Source: Russula earlei (taxonomy: Eukaryota > Basidiomycota > Agaricomycetes > Russulales > Russulaceae). Taken from it: 64,000 nt of DNA. The stretch covers positions 62,001 to 126,000 of the forward strand of contig JAGFNK010000087.1 in assembly GCA_025769875.1 (NCBI GenBank), read 5' to 3'. The notes under the pieces were generated by a model. The model worked only from the letters and a program-made list of their open reading frames with translations, was not told the origin of the DNA and ran no database searches. Of the stretch, positions 1-12,600 are shown one piece after another; the first letter of the stretch is position 1; each line of letters begins with the position of its first letter. The position numbers and the translations under genes are program-made.

Positions 1-925
1 AATCGTAGATACGTACGTATACGTGACTCTCTTTCGAGTGGCTGGCGAAGGATTAAATCGTATTGTAGCATCACTGGTGATAACACCTCATTAAGTGTCG
101 TGTTCGGTTGGGCGACTGTTATCAAGTAAGCTATGACTGATCCCCCATTGACGCATTAATCTCTCCCAGTTTGTTCTATATGCCGGGGACAATTGGTGGT
201 GCTTTTATTGTCGACTACGTCGGCCCCAAGAATACCATGGTGCGCTTCTCTCCACGTGCTGACTTTACCTGACATTCTTGCGCTGTAAGATCATCGGTCT
301 ACTGCTGCAGTCCGTCTTTGGCTTTATCATGAGCGGCCTTTACGTCCAACTAAAGAAGAAAATCGCTGCCTTTGCTGTGATTTATGGGATTTTCCTGAGC
401 TTCGGTGAGCTCGGTCCCGGTAACTGTCTTGGTCTCCTTGCCGCCAAGTCTGGACCCACCGCCGTCCGTGGTCAACTTTACGGCTTGGCCGCCGCGATTG
501 GCAAGGTTGGCGCTTTCGCAGGCACTTGGTGTACGCCATATTTTATCTTCTCTCTCACATACTAACGAGATGGTCCTACATAAAGCTTTCCCCGTTATCA
601 TTGATGGTACGCTTTGTCATCCTCATTTAACCTATTATTTATGTCTTCAGACTTTGGTGGCCCATCATCGAACCGTGGCAATACCGGGCCTTTCTGGATC
701 GGCAGCGGCCTTGCAATTTTCAGCGCATTGGTCACTTTGTTCTTTATCCGCCCTCTATCGCACGACGGGTTGGTGGAGGAGGATGCGAAATTCCGCGAAT
801 ACCTTGAATCGCATGGTTACGATACGTCCAAGATGGGCTTTGTGGAGGAGGAAGGCGAGGAATGGTCTCGGGCATCACAGTTTGAAAAGGATGCCGACGT
901 CAAAGCGACTGAAGCCGAAGCCTAA
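1..925 (+). CDS. MFS permease, GIT1-like (3' part only)
   Basis: C-terminal half of a major facilitator superfamily permease resembling the GIT1/glycerophosphodiester and phosphate:H+ symporter group, which acts in the plasma membrane. Readable exons are roughly 69-125, 170-239, 290-530, 586-606 and 651-925, separated by short GT-AG introns. Translated landmarks are [15 protein letters not shown], the loop DYVGPKNTM, the helix [20 protein letters not shown], the stretch [16 protein letters not shown] and, across two introns, GTWSFPVIIDDFGG, then a final hydrophobic helix and an acidic tail ending [13 protein letters not shown]. The 5' end lies outside the window, so the N-terminal six helices are missing. 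Family membership follows from the order of these motifs; the substrate is not certain, since GIT1-like permeases carry glycerophosphoinositol, glycerophosphocholine or phosphate. Confidence 0.82.
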
Positions 926-1205
926 GCAAGAGTTTTTCACGAGATGTAGCTTTTTCGATGACACAGGACAATTAATGATGTTGACTCTTGGAACGGAACG
1001 TGCGGAATGGTTGCGTAGCGTGGAGGGGTGCTTTGCGGCTGCTGCCGCATAACTCGGGTACAATCATAGATGTTATTGTTGATGAGAAAGTGATCGCAAT
1101 TTAGATCAGACCTTCGATCCAATCTTGCCGTGCGTGTCCTTTTTGACTTTTCAAGCACAACGTACAAAGGGCATTGGAGAAAAACATGACGGGTGACAGT
1201 CTAAT

Positions 1206-1682
1206 TCAATGCTGCATTGGCACAGCTCCCTTTCCAGACTTTTCAAGTTCGTTTCTAGATCAGCAAAGAAAAGAGAGCACCATCAGCTCGGGCAGGGATG
1301 ACGGCCGGACGGCGCGCTCACCGCAACTGTACGCTGAACTCTTCTTCGATATCATCATCGTCCCAATTATCTTCCCATAGTTTGTCTCCCTCAGACTTGG
1401 CTGCTCCTGGGGTGACCCCTCCGAGGTGCGCGAGGTCTGTTTGGGAGTCGTCCCAATCTGATTTCAGGAAAGAGAGAGACAGAGATAGGTCAGCAAGCGG
1501 TCTCCAAAGTTATTGATTGCTCTGTGATCTAGCGTAGTGGACTCACCTTGGACGCCAAACTCCTCAAACTCGTCGTCCTCCTCTAGTACGCTGAGATGGG
1601 GGGCTTGATCTCCTTCTTTGGTTTCCGCTGGCTTAGCTGCATCTTCCGCTTCTGACTTGGATGTCGCCGGCGCGGAGGACAT
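1206..1682 (-). CDS. SEM1: 26S proteasome lid / TREX-2 subunit DSS1 (SEM1)
   Basis: Small acidic subunit of the 19S proteasome lid that also binds BRCA2-type and mRNA-export complexes. Three exons on the minus strand (1682-1547, 1457-1322, 1254-1206) join in frame to give 106 residues. Family hallmarks are present in order: LEEDDEFEEF near residue 33, a DWDD acidic-aromatic segment, WEDNWDDDDIEEEF, and the C-terminal helix VQLRNELEKSG. The N-terminus has an Ala/Glu/Lys-rich lead longer than in yeast. Donors read GTGAGT and GTGAGC; acceptors read TTTCAG and GATCTAG. It is divergent from the flavoenzyme at 1892 and shares its 209-bp upstream region. Identification is very secure because both acidic blocks and the helix fall in frame across two introns. 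Confidence 0.96.
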
Positions 1683-1891
1683 GTTTGCGAAATCGAAAGG
1701 AACGGCACTTTCTGTACTACACGGGTAAGGCGACGCGTCTCTTTGGAAATCGACTGCACGTGATCAAGAACCAATTCGGAAAGTGATCGATCGCTTTCGC
1801 ACGGTATCGTATCAATCATATCTTATGTTGTTGTATTGCATTTGCCGCGCAGGCTTGGTTAGGGAGCGATCATCTGTTACATCACATCATC
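1683..1891. promoter_or_regulatory. Divergent promoter between SEM1 and the flavoenzyme
   Basis: Only 209 bp separate the start codons of two divergently read genes, so both must be driven from here. No clear TATA box is visible. A CACGTG E-box-type hexamer is present near 1756 (in GCACGTGATC). This is inference from gene spacing. Confidence 0.5.
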
Positions 1892-3693
1892 ATGGTCGTC
1901 TCTAGAAACGAAAGCGTGCTCATAGTTGGCGCTGGCTGCTTTGGCATATCCACAGCGTATCACCTCCTTCAGAGAGGCTTTACTAATGTCACCGTTCTCG
2001 ACAGATCGGAGCAGCTGCCAGCCCCCGATGCAGCGAGTACGGACTTAAACAAGAGTGAGCGTACCGTGTCTTTCGATTTTGTAACTTTATTTCTCACCGC
2101 GTTTCGGTACGATCGCCGTTCGATCGGCTGTAAAAGTTGTACGCACGTCTTACTCTGACATATTTTACGCGCAGCTCGCTCGAGACGCTATCCAAGAGTG
2201 GAAGAAGACCGACGAGTGGGGAGACACGTACAGAGAGCAGGCGATCCCCATTCCCGTTCCATGCCTTGCCGTTGATCTCCTCCCCTCGCCTGCTTTTCAC
2301 ACAGGAGCGGGGTCCTCGTCCTGGGTCCGCAAGGCGGGCATCCGTACGCATCGAAAGCATACGAGAACGACGTCGCCCTCCGCGCCCGCACGGTCCGGTT
2401 CGACTCTGCGAAAGACCGAGACGGAAGCGCCGCGTTGCGCGCCGTCTTCCCGGACGACGTCGAGACCGGCTCCTCGTTCGAAGGAGCCGCCGCGTACCTC
2501 AACCTGGACTCCGGGTGGGCCTCCGCCGCTCGCGGCGTCGAGGTCTTGATGGCGCGCGTGACCGCCCTGGGAGGAAAAGTCGTGCGCGGCAAGGGAGTCG
2601 CCGGTCTTCTCCGCGACCCCGAGGAGGGCGGAAGGACGTCCGGCGTGATTCTCGCCGACGGGTCCTCTATCGTCGCTCGCTTGGTGGTGATCGCCTCTGG
2701 GTCCTGGACGGCCTCAACCTTCCGCGACCTGGATCACCTCGTCGAGAAGTGCATCTCCACCGGGTGAGAGACGCGTGTTGCGAAAGTTAAAATGGCGAAA
2801 TTTTTTTGTTAAACGAAGGTCGTTCCGCGAATCGCGCTCACGCCACCCGTCGTCGCGCTCCTGCCCCCTCCCAACACAAAAAGACAGACCACTGCGACGA
2901 TCCAGCTGACACAAGAAGAAGCCGCCCGTTACAGGAACGTCCCCGTCGTGTTGGACTTCCGCACCGGCTTTTACGTATTTCCTGTGCGTCTTTCGACTCT
3001 TCGAGCTGGTTGTCGACCCCCAGTTGATTCCACTTGTGTGCAGCCCACGGACGATAACATCATCAAGGTTGGCTGTCATGATTCCGGGGTGGCGCATCAC
3101 CCCCCCGAGAATGGCACCTACAGACCAGTGTCAACGCCTCGCACGGTCTCCTCTCACGGCGACGACGGCCTGCGAGTTCCGCGCTCATCTATAAGATCCC
3201 TGCGGAGCTCGTTACGAGGCGTCTATCCCGAGCTCGCGGAGAAGCCCTTTGCGGCGACTCGGCTGTGCTGGTGAACGCCCTCCGTCGCGACGTTTCCTAT
3301 TCATCTCGAGCCTATTTGTAGGTACACGGAGTCCCCAGATAGCGATTGGATGATCGGATTTTATCCATCCGATCCTGGCCTGTTTGTGGCAACCGCAGGA
3401 AGTGGGCATGCCTACAAGGTGAGTCGACCTCTTTCACCCTTTTCACGTCCACTCTCGAGCACGGCACGCCATTACAGTTTTTGCCGGTGATAGGGCTCAT
3501 CGTTTCCGACGCCCTCGAAGGAAGGCTAGATCCTGCGATCGCCAGAAAGTTCGCCGTTGATCGTAAACCGTCCACTCTTGACCGATTTGACCTATCCCGG
3601 GGTTTTCTGAAACCCGGAAATCTTGGCAATGAGCCACTCTGTACACCCGAAGATCTCCTTCCTGGCATTGGCAAAAACGATGGCGGAGCTTGA
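1892..3693 (+). CDS. FAD-dependent fructosyl amino acid oxidase / saccharopine oxidase-type enzyme
   Basis: DAO-fold flavoenzyme of the amadoriase (fructosyl amino acid oxidase) / sarcosine oxidase-like group, expected to oxidise a C-N bond of a modified amino acid and release H2O2. The start at 1892 gives the Rossmann FAD motif VLIVGAGCFGISTAYHLL within the first 25 residues, followed by a conserved acidic strand end (TVLDRSE). Later landmarks are GPQGGHPYASKAYEND, LNLDSGWASAARGVEVL, the second FAD contact VVIASGSWT, the run TVSSHGDDGLRVPRS, PFAATRLCWYTESPDSDW and FVATAGSGHAYKFLPVIG. About six introns interrupt the gene. The intron starting near 2207-2223 is ambiguous: a GT donor at GACAC/GTACAG and a GC donor at GAGA/GCAGGC both join in frame to SGVLVLG. 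The gene ends convergent with CPA2, 168 bp away. Fold is clear; exact substrate is not. Confidence 0.85.
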
Positions 3694-3860
3694 GAGAAGA
3701 GTACGAGCGTGAATGCATAGATGAATGTATTTGTACAGACTTGCGATAGCAGCAGATAAGAATAGCATACAGTCCTATGTTGTGATCAGATGGTTAATCG
3801 TTGGACATTTTTCATCTGCAGCGCTCCGCCACAAGAGCTTTTAGGTGCAACGAATACTCC

Positions 3861-6800
3861 TCAGCCGCGGACACCTATGAACTCGCTCCAGGACTTGACT
3901 TCGGAGGGGATCCGGCCCTCGACGTATTTTCGCAGGCCACCTTGAGGAATCTTTTTCGCAAGACTCTCGACGAAGAGCTGAGCTGTCCGAGGGTTGTTCA
4001 GCAACGGTAGCCCAAAGTCGACGGCATTCCTGAGTTCAGCGATGATCAGCGTCCGAATGGGCAGACGCAGACTAGGCACACACCGTCGTGCCACGTAATC
4101 TTCATCCGTCACAGAGTTTCCGCGACTGCGCGCGAGGTTGATAACACACTGAATATCATACTCGTCAAACACTTCGCGGAGCTTGCGCTTATCCTTCGTC
4201 GGGAAGAAAATGCGTTTTGCCGAGACATATGGCAGGTGGTTGAGGAACTCTTCGACCACCTCAGAGGAGCAAAACAACCGGAAGCCTAGATTAGACAGCG
4301 ACGTCGCGATGGTGCGCATTTCAGGCGCCTTGATATCCCCGCCTATTAGGATACCTGACTTTTCCCGAGGCACTTTGAAACCGGTGGTACTAAGCAGGGA
4401 TGCCCAGTAAGCCTCATGTACATCGCATCCAAATGATGCCACCTCTCCGGTGCTTGCCATCTCTGGATATATACCAATATAAGTACGGGCGTTCAAGGAT
4501 TGCAATTTTACGCACCGACGCCAAGAAAAGGGTCTGCGCCACCCAGACGTGTCCACGAGAACTGTGCAACTTTAACGGACGTGTAATCCCGTGTTTTCTC
4601 CATAAGATCGACAGGCTCTGGGACATTGACGCCCGAGATAGCTGCTGCCGCCGTCTCGATGAAGTTGTGGCCGAGCACTTTGCTCACGAAAGGGAAGGAG
4701 CGCGAAGCCCGCAAGTTGCACTCGATCACCTTGAGCAGTGCTTCGTCACCGGCCACACCGGCCTTACGGATGATCTGCATATTGAATGGACCGGAAATTT
4801 CGAAGGCAGCTGCCACTTTCTGTGCGATCTCCTTGAGGCGCGCCATGTCGGACTCGAGAAGAGAAAAAGGAGGCAAGACGAGTGTCGCATCACCAGAGTG
4901 TACACCGGCATTCTCCACGTGTTCCGAAACTGCGTGCACGAGAAGCCGACCGCGATGCGCGACTGCGTCGACATCTATCTCCTGGGAACCCTCAATGAAC
5001 TTAGTCACAACGACGGGATGCAGAGGGGACACTGAAGCAGCAGCAGAGAGGTTGTATTCAAGAGCGGGTTCTTCGTGGACAACATTCATAGCGGCGCCCG
5101 AAAGAACATACGATGGCCGAATGAGGACTGGGTATCTGCAGGGTAGGCATAAGACTCGAATGAGTCGAATGTATTCAAAAAGGAACGTACCCAACGCGTT
5201 CGGCGAAAGCTTTAGCTGCCTCAACGCTCGTGACTTCGGTCCATTCAGGCTGGTCAACACCGATTTTGTCAAGGACAGACGAGAACTTGTGCCGGTCTTC
5301 CGCCATATCAATCATCTCGGGGTCCGTTCCAAGGACCGTAACGCCATTTTCCTTGAGGCGCAAAGCAATATTCTGCGGCAATTGGCCTGTCTCATCGTCA
5401 GTGGCGTATCCTCATGAGAGGCTAAAGGGCTTTACCACCAACGCTGACGACCACACCCTGCGCACCTTCCAATTCGAAGATGTCCATTACCCGTTCCCAA
5501 CCAAGCTCCTCAAAGTATAGTCTGTCAGCTTCGTCGAAGTCCGTGGAGACGGTTTCCGGATTATAGTTGACCATAATGGTGCGCACTCCTTGGTCACGTA
5601 GACTTCTTGCGCATGTCACAGCGCACCAGTCAAACTCGACGCTGCTACCTATACGGTACACGCCGCTACCCAACACCATCGTACCGTGCTCGTCAAATTC
5701 GACATCATGTTCCGAGGCGTTGTATGTTGTGTAGAGATAGTTTGTGTAGGCAGGGAACTCTGCCGCAAGAGTGTCGATGCGTTTGACGAAGGGAATGACG
5801 GATAATGACTTGCGATGAGCACGGACAGACGCCTCATCGGAATTAACCAGAGAGGCGATATGAACGTCTGCAAAACCCATTCGTTTGGCACGTGTCATGA
5901 GTGGGGTATCGATAGCCTGTACGCTGCCCGCGGCAGTCAATGCGCGATGTGTTTCGACAATATTCTCGAGCTTGTACAAAAACCACTTCGAAACTGCTCA
6001 AATACATGTTCATTGGTCACTGAGTAAGACCACGCACCTTGTCAATCTTGGTAAGGTCGTGAATGCGATCAACGGTATATTCCTCGAGATACATCGCCTG
6101 TGCTATAGCAAATAGCCTCAAGTCAGTCGGCTTCTGCAACGCACGGTCGAGGTTTTCTCTGTCCATCCTCTTGCCGAAAACTTCGAATCCTACCCATCGC
6201 GGGTCAACCATACGTACGGCTTTCATAAGACTCTCCTCAAATGTGCGACCAATGGCCATGACTTCGCCAACAGACTTCATCGAGGAGCCGATTTCGCGAT
6301 TAACCTGGGACGAGAACTTGGCCAGGTCCCATTTGGGTATTTTTGTAACGATATAATCTAGGGAAGGCTCGAAACACGCAGTCGTGGTCTTCGTGACGGC
6401 ATTAGGAAGTTCTGGCAAAGTGTAACCGAGGGCGAGCTTTGCGGCTGTATAGGCAAGCGGATAACCAGTAGCCTTCGAAGCCAACGCACTGGAGCGGCTC
6501 AAACTAGAGATTTATGAGTAAACGTTTCGTATCTAAGGGGAGAGGAAAACGTGCCGCGCATTGACCTCAATGACACAGTACTCCCGACTATTGGGATTCA
6601 GAGCGTATTGGATATTGCATTCACCCACGACGCCAAGATGACGGATGACCTGTCGTACATAATTAACATACCATATGTCGAGGTTGTTCGTCACCGTACT
6701 TTGAGAGCAGCACTGCGCAACATGTGATATTCGTCATCAGTCAACGTCTGCGAGGGTGCAACCACAATCGAATCTCCTGTGTGTGTACCAAGCGGGTCAA

Positions 6801-7860
6801 AGTTTTCCATGTTGCAACATATAATCGTGTTCTGAGCAAAAGAGATTCTCAACAATGAACGGAAATGAATAGGAGCTGTACACGCACATCTGCGCCATCA
6901 CGAACTACTTCATACTCGATCTCTTTCCAGCCTTTCATACTTCGCTCAACAAGCACCTGCGGAGAAAGAGAGAGGCCGCGGGCGGCAAGATCGCGAAGTT
7001 CTTCCGGATCGTTGGCAAAACCGGAACCGAGACCCCCGAGAGTGAAGGCTGCGCGCATGATAACTGGGTACCCAATCTTTTCCGCTGCAGAAAGGGCCGC
7101 GTTGACAGAAGACACTGCCGTGGACTGCGCGACCGGGATGTCGATCTCTGAGAGAGTGAGTCAGTGCGGAAAAGACAGAAAGATATGGAGCACTACCCTT
7201 GAGGGCCTGGACGAACAAATCTCTATCCTCAGACACTTCGAGTGTGCGTATCGGCGTACCCAGGACCTGAACACCTAGCCGTTCCAACACGCCCATGCGG
7301 TCAAGCTCGATACCAACATTGAGAGCACTCTGGCCACCAAAGGTAAGGAGGATACCGTCGGGGCGTTCCTTCTCGAGTACGTAGGCAACATAGTCGACGG
7401 ATATTGGGAGGAAGTACACTTCCGAAGCCAGCTGATGACTGGTCTGCCACGTTGCAATGTTAGGGTTGATAAGGACCGCATCGATTCCCTCCTCACGCAG
7501 GGCCTTCATCGCCTGAGACCCAGAGTAATCGAACTCGCCAGCCTGGCCGATAGAGAGGCCACCAGAGCCGACCATGACTACCTTGCGGACATCTGGACGG
7601 GGGAGTTTGGGAAGGACCTTGGCCGATAATCGGCGTGCAAGTTCGGATGGGGAGTTGAGGACACGTTCTCCATCCTTGGGGACGAAATCGCCAACGGAGG
7701 GCGCCGCGATAGCGCGTGCTACAATTGTTGGAACGGGAAGGCGGCGAGTCGCGGTAAGATGAAATGGTCGCACTGGAGGGGAGGATTTTGGAGGAAACCG
7801 AGTGACGAAGGCTCGTATGGATGAGCGGGAGATGGGACTCGAAAGCCCCATTGCGGACAC
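3861..7860 (-). CDS. CPA2: Carbamoyl-phosphate synthase, arginine-specific, large subunit
   Basis: Makes carbamoyl phosphate from bicarbonate, ATP and ammonia (delivered by a separate small subunit) for arginine synthesis. Order of domains from the start at 7860: an Arg/Ser/Pro-rich presequence of about 60 residues compatible with mitochondrial import; first synthetase half with [37 protein letters not shown] and [20 protein letters not shown]; middle domain; second synthetase half with [30 protein letters not shown] and [18 protein letters not shown]; and a C-terminal MGS-like allosteric domain ([20 protein letters not shown], ending [10 protein letters not shown]). There is no aspartate carbamoyltransferase fusion, which argues for the arginine enzyme and not the URA2-type protein. 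Several short introns. A second Met lies three codons downstream of the chosen start. Confidence 0.94.
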
Positions 7861-7970
7861 GGACAGCGGTCAAAGTATAATTAACATTAAATCGCGGACG
7901 AAATTTTTGTATCTATCAATCACGTGACATCGTGATCACCCCTCCATTGATCGATCATTGATCGATCTCA

Positions 7971-10670
7971 TCATCTAAACAACCTTACAACCATGCCCTG
8001 CATTTCACCATCTCGAATCGCCTGTAGAATCACGTTGTCAACCCATACTCTTCGCAAGATAGGTCGTTGGCCTCTCACCTCGTATATCAGAGACACCTTC
8101 TCCCCAATCGTCACTTCCTCGACATACAACCCTTCAGGAAACGAGCGGTGGTTTTCCAAGCCGTGCATCTTGATTTTCAGAGTCGTCCGTACATACTCGT
8201 AAACAGCTCGTGTCCCCTTCAACTGGCCTTTCGCTGGCGCAGGGCCGCGAGCCCCAGTTAAAAATGCCTCACGGGTGGCAATAAACAACGCGGTCGCCCG
8301 TTTGGCAACGCCACCATTGAAATTCCTTAGTCCCGATAGAGCAATAACACCGGGACCCTTCGGTTCCGTGAAATGCTGCACGATCAAGCTATCGCCTGAG
8401 GCCGTTACTTTAACCATGCGGTCTGCCGTGTCCATAGTAGTCGTCGCGTCCAACGTCGCAAGCATGACGCAAAGGATCCGGCCGAGTAACGGTCCCGTCT
8501 CCATAGGTGAAAGATAGGAACCAAAATTAGCGAGAAGCTCCTCTTGAACGATTTCCCGGAACTTCTCCTCGAACTCTGCTTGCATCGCACGAATATCGAG
8601 AGCTACCAAGGGGCATTTAGCGAGGGTGCATCAGAGGTCTTTGAGAATTTTACCTTGGCAAAGCAAGTAGATGTATGTCGCAACTAGCATAGACAGAACC
8701 TCCGATGAGGTGATCGTGGCCCGTGCAGAGATAAGTGCTAATGAACTATATGCGGAGCACTCAGCCCATGCCGAATGCGACTTTGTCCAACTTACTTGAC
8801 CGCTTGGTTGTGCATCTCCGCTGACTGAATGTGCGTCGAAACGGGGTTCGCAAGAAAACCCATTTCGCTTATGTATGCCGCAATTGCGATGTCGAGTCCC
8901 TTACCATGATAATCCAGCGAGGGATTACTCGCAGCCAGCGACGGGGGAAGGCCCCGATTCATCGTTGGATTCATCAACTCTGTGGCCTGCGCAAATAGCA
9001 GCTTGCCGATGTGGTGCAAGGCGAGTCGCGTTTTCTCCATCGCGTTGGTCACTGCCATGGCCTGAAAATTTCCCCCATGGTGTACTTCGCCCGTCGCACC
9101 GTTGAAGATAGGGTTATCCGTCGCTACGTGTTCAATAGTCTCGGAAGTAATATAGGATGTAAGTGATACGCACTGGAGTTACACTCGATTGTAATGGCGT
9201 TGAGGGCCGAGATGATATCCTCAATCTGTGGGCCCAGGAATTGGGGTGCAGTACGCAAGGTATATCGATCCTGGCGAAGCTCGCCTTGATCCTCATCGAT
9301 ACTTACGTCCTTCTCGTGCCCGCCTGCGAGCTGGCTGCCCTCCAGGAGCTCCCAAATAGTACGCGCCGCCTCAACCTGAACGACGTCTGCCTAGTCATAC
9401 AGGAGTGTGGTTTTTGGAACTATGCTGACGCACCTGCCCCGGGTGAGGTCGCGCAACCTCATGAATAACGGATCGTAGTTCGCACGGACGCCTAGAAGTG
9501 ACTCTGTGCCCATGGCCGTACAGACCTGTGCAAGCAACGCGAGGTGCATTGCTTCATGAAGCGCAAGCGCTGCGACCGATGTCGAGAACGCAGTCCCATT
9601 CATGATACCAAGGGTTTCCTTCTCCAACAAGGGCAGCGGCTCTATGTGATGCTTCTGGAGCGCTCTGCTGCATGAAACGATCTCGCGTGCGCCAACGACG
9701 CGTGGTCCATCGAATACTCTGATATTGTTGAGGCCAGAAATGGTTCCAGCGATATACGCTAGCGGTGTGAGATCTTTTACGCAACGTTGGCATAACAAGG
9801 CAAGGCACAAAAGAGCAAAGCAAATGGTTATGACGTCGTCACGTGACGGGCGAAGAGCAAGCAGACATACCCCCGGACGCCGAGATACTCCCGCGAAGCG
9901 GAACGCATGGAGTAATGTTCTCGTGTAGTAGTGTGGACATCTTTTCGAGCAGTTCCCAGCGCACAGCCGAATGCCCACGGATGAGGGAATTGATGCGCAC
10001 GAGGATCGCGCCCCGCACCCACGCTTCGGGCATAGTCGTCGTAGCAAGGGGGTCTGACAGCGGCAACGCTGGGAGGGGGCCCCAGAAGGACGATACGGAT
10101 GGCAGCACGCCGGTGTTGTGATGCTGCAATAGAGCGAGCCCGAGGCCTATCGCGTCATTCGTCCGTGTGTCCGCTGTGTTTCGGCACAGATTAAATGTGA
10201 TCGCGGTTGAAAAGGGTAGGGTGTTGAGTGCTGCGTAACAGACGTAGGAACAGAAACATGACGCGCACCGCTCCCGCCAAGACCTGTGCTCACGCCATAC
10301 ACGCTTTTGGAACTTTGAACCATGCCCATGAGCACCTTGCGTGACTCGGCCATGTGCTTCCGGATCTCTGGCGCATCATTCAAGGCCACGGAAGCTCCGT
10401 GGCGGGCGACTCCGATGACTCCGGCTACGGTCAGTGATTGACCATCCAGGACTATGGGCTTCCCGTTCCTACGAAAAGGTCATCGTGTCACCGACTCACA
10501 GTCGTACATCGGTAGTAGCACTGCAAGTCACGCAGGAAAAACTCGTACTTGTAACTCTGCAACTCTTCGTATTGCGCGATGAACCGCGAAAGGAGGTCGG
10601 ATGATGCCGGTCTCGTTTTGTAAACCCTCGTACTTGTGAATGTCTCTGGTGCGGAGGCAGTCACTGTCAT
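7971..10670 (-). CDS. PAL: Phenylalanine ammonia-lyase (copy 1)
   Basis: Deaminates L-phenylalanine (sometimes tyrosine) to cinnamate. The MIO-forming Ala-Ser-Gly triad sits in GSISASGG (codons at about 9872-9880). Other family blocks are [13 protein letters not shown] (the catalytic Tyr loop), [57 protein letters not shown], a segment with MHNQAVKS, and the fungal PAL C-terminus [26 protein letters not shown] last intron (donor GTGAGAGG after SLIYE, acceptor CTACAG) splits off a short final exon [15 protein letters not shown]. The same intron position is kept in the second copy at 38 kb. The gene follows CPA2 on the same strand with 110 bp between them. Histidine ammonia-lyase shares the fold, but the long C-terminal extension fits PAL. 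Confidence 0.92.
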
Positions 10671-11140
10671 GGTTGTAGCGGCGTGAAGAAAGATATGGAC
10701 GTTGACGAGTAGGTAGGTTTGCTCAACTGAGGTTGTTTTGTACCTCTCACTGACAGGCGAAAGTCTATCAACCGATATAGGCGGACTGTTGTATGTAGTG
10801 ATCTAGTGGAGTCTGCAATGATCATCGGCAGCCCAACGGAATCACCCCACCGGCTCACGGCACTCGGACAAGCTACACCACATCCTCCATCCTCCACAGC
10901 TCCGTGTCATGCTACTAGCACATGTCGCAATGCGCATCTATATCACTGTATTCCATCATCAACCGACCCTAGATATGATGTGAATGGGAAAAACAGGAAG
11001 TGTCATGATCTAACACCCCAATCAAAGAAGCAAGTAATTCGGTGCACATTGTGACGCATCAGATGATTTGTAGTTGATCGTGTCTCAGCCATCGATCCAT
11101 TTCTCCGTCATCTTCCCTTGCCTTTGCCTCACGTTTCTCA
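10671..11140. other. Upstream region of PAL copy 1, no gene seen
   Basis: About 470 bp of mixed sequence upstream of the PAL start. I see no open reading frame resembling a known family and no tRNA. It probably carries the PAL promoter (minus orientation); no unambiguous TATA box stands out. Confidence 0.4.
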
Positions 11141-12600
11141 GCCTTGCCCACCGTTCTGATGTGTCTCACCCCCTCTAGCAGTTGTCTCACCTCAAGCTGC
11201 CTCAGTTCAAGCTTCGCCCGCCACCCTGCCACATCAGTTTCTGGCCCTCTCGCTGTCTCAGCCTCGCCCCCCACTACCTTAGCTTCGCCCTCTCCAGTCA
11301 CAGTCTTGCCGACCGCCGCCGCCTCCTTGTTGCTCACTGTCGCCGTCTCAGGCCCCCATTCCATAGTCGCCCCCACGTCGTTGGTGCCTGCCTCAATCGT
11401 CGTACCTGCTCCGTCTTCCACCTCCTCTGCTCCATTCTCAGTCACCTCAGGTTCAGCCTCACCGCTGTCGCCCCAGCTCCATTCCCTGTCTCCGTCTTGG
11501 TCTCACCCTCAGCCACCGTCTCAGCGCCAGCCGCCACAGTGGTTCTAGTTTCGCGCGACACCGGCATCGCAGCACCGTTGCCGTCCAAGGAGATCAAGAA
11601 GGTCCAGACCCGAGCCAAGCCAGGCGCCGCCACAGAGGAGCAGACGCTGCCACCACACCGCCAACCAAGGAGACGCCGCTGATGCCAGCAGCACGCCGCA
11701 CGCGGCGTTTCACATCGTCTCCCCTTCCACTCGCGCGCTCACACATGCCATCGCCACCTGCAGTGGAGGAAGCCCCTTCATGGCTATCGCAAGGCGCTGG
11801 CACTAGCAACGCACAAGCCGGCCCTGCCACCGACCACACCCTCCACCTCCGTCGACAATGCTATGCTGCCTTCCGCAGAGCTCACCACCAATGCGACAAA
11901 GTCAATGGCGCGCCGGCGACTGCAGCAGCAGAAGCAGCAGCTATGCGTTGCACCACCACAAGGCACGACGACAGAGTGGAGCACGCACATGTGCACGCCC
12001 TGCCTCTCTCCGCTACTGGCTGGTCAACGCTCACGCCACGCGGTCCCGCCTTCTTGCCACACACACCAGCATTCGATGACCTCGAGCGCTCCATCACCCC
12101 CCTTTTCGTAGCCAGCAGTTCAAGCCTGCTCGGTTTGTCAGTCGCAAGCTCACTCTCGTCTTGCACGACGGAGGACCTCGGGACAGCTGCGGCTACGACG
12201 ACACCACATGCATATGGGCATACGGCTGAAAACTCCACTCTCGACAGTTTGACTGGGGACAGTCAAAATTTCATGCCCCTGGGTGGGAGATGTATAGCGG
12301 ATTGTGGCTGGCCGCGGAATTCGCTTACATGGGTACCCATCGTGCGTCCTGTTACCTCCAGGTTGCCCTCGCGTCACCTCGCTCACGTCCCTCGACCACG
12401 TTCTCAAGTGCTCGCCGCCACCGATCGCCACGTGCCAGCGCAGCCACCGGAGACGACTCCTCGACGCCTCGTGTCGTCCGGTCTGACCCCTTCCACTGAC
12501 TTGGATTTCCTTTCATATGCCTGCCTGTCTTTCAGGCCTTTCCTGTCCCTTGGCTCCTCTCCTGTATATAAAAACATACAGGGAGTGGCCCTCTTGTTTC
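11141..12600 (+). repeat. Dispersed Ala/Ser/Val/Pro/Thr-rich repeat, copy 1
   Basis: A low-complexity stretch (11141-11560) made of irregular GTC-TCA and GCC-type units reads on the plus strand as Ser/Ala/Val/Pro/Thr-rich peptide, followed by SVSRDTGIAAPLPSKEIKKVQ. Downstream it keeps GTCAAAATTTCATGCCCC near 12263, GTGGCTGGCCGCGGAAT near 12304 and CTCTCCTGTATATAAAAACA near 12557. The same order (A/S-rich block, a SVSRD motif, GGCTGGCCACGGAAT, CTCTCCTGTATATAAAAACA) is found inverted inside the element at 29.9-33.0 kb. A shorter relative lies at 21.66-22.2 kb. The stop-free frames on both strands come from biased composition, so I do not call them genes. Confidence 0.65.

Noticed and set aside
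405..1052. 215-codon plus-strand frame over the permease 3' end
   Set aside because: It reads the permease exons in the wrong frame and through their introns; the real frame has conserved helices.
2137..2790. Arg-rich 217-codon frame inside the flavoenzyme
   Set aside because: GC-rich shadow of the true exon; the true frame holds the FAD-enzyme motifs.
4626..5417. 263-codon plus-strand frame over CPA2
   Set aside because: Antisense shadow of strongly conserved carbamoyl-phosphate synthase exons.
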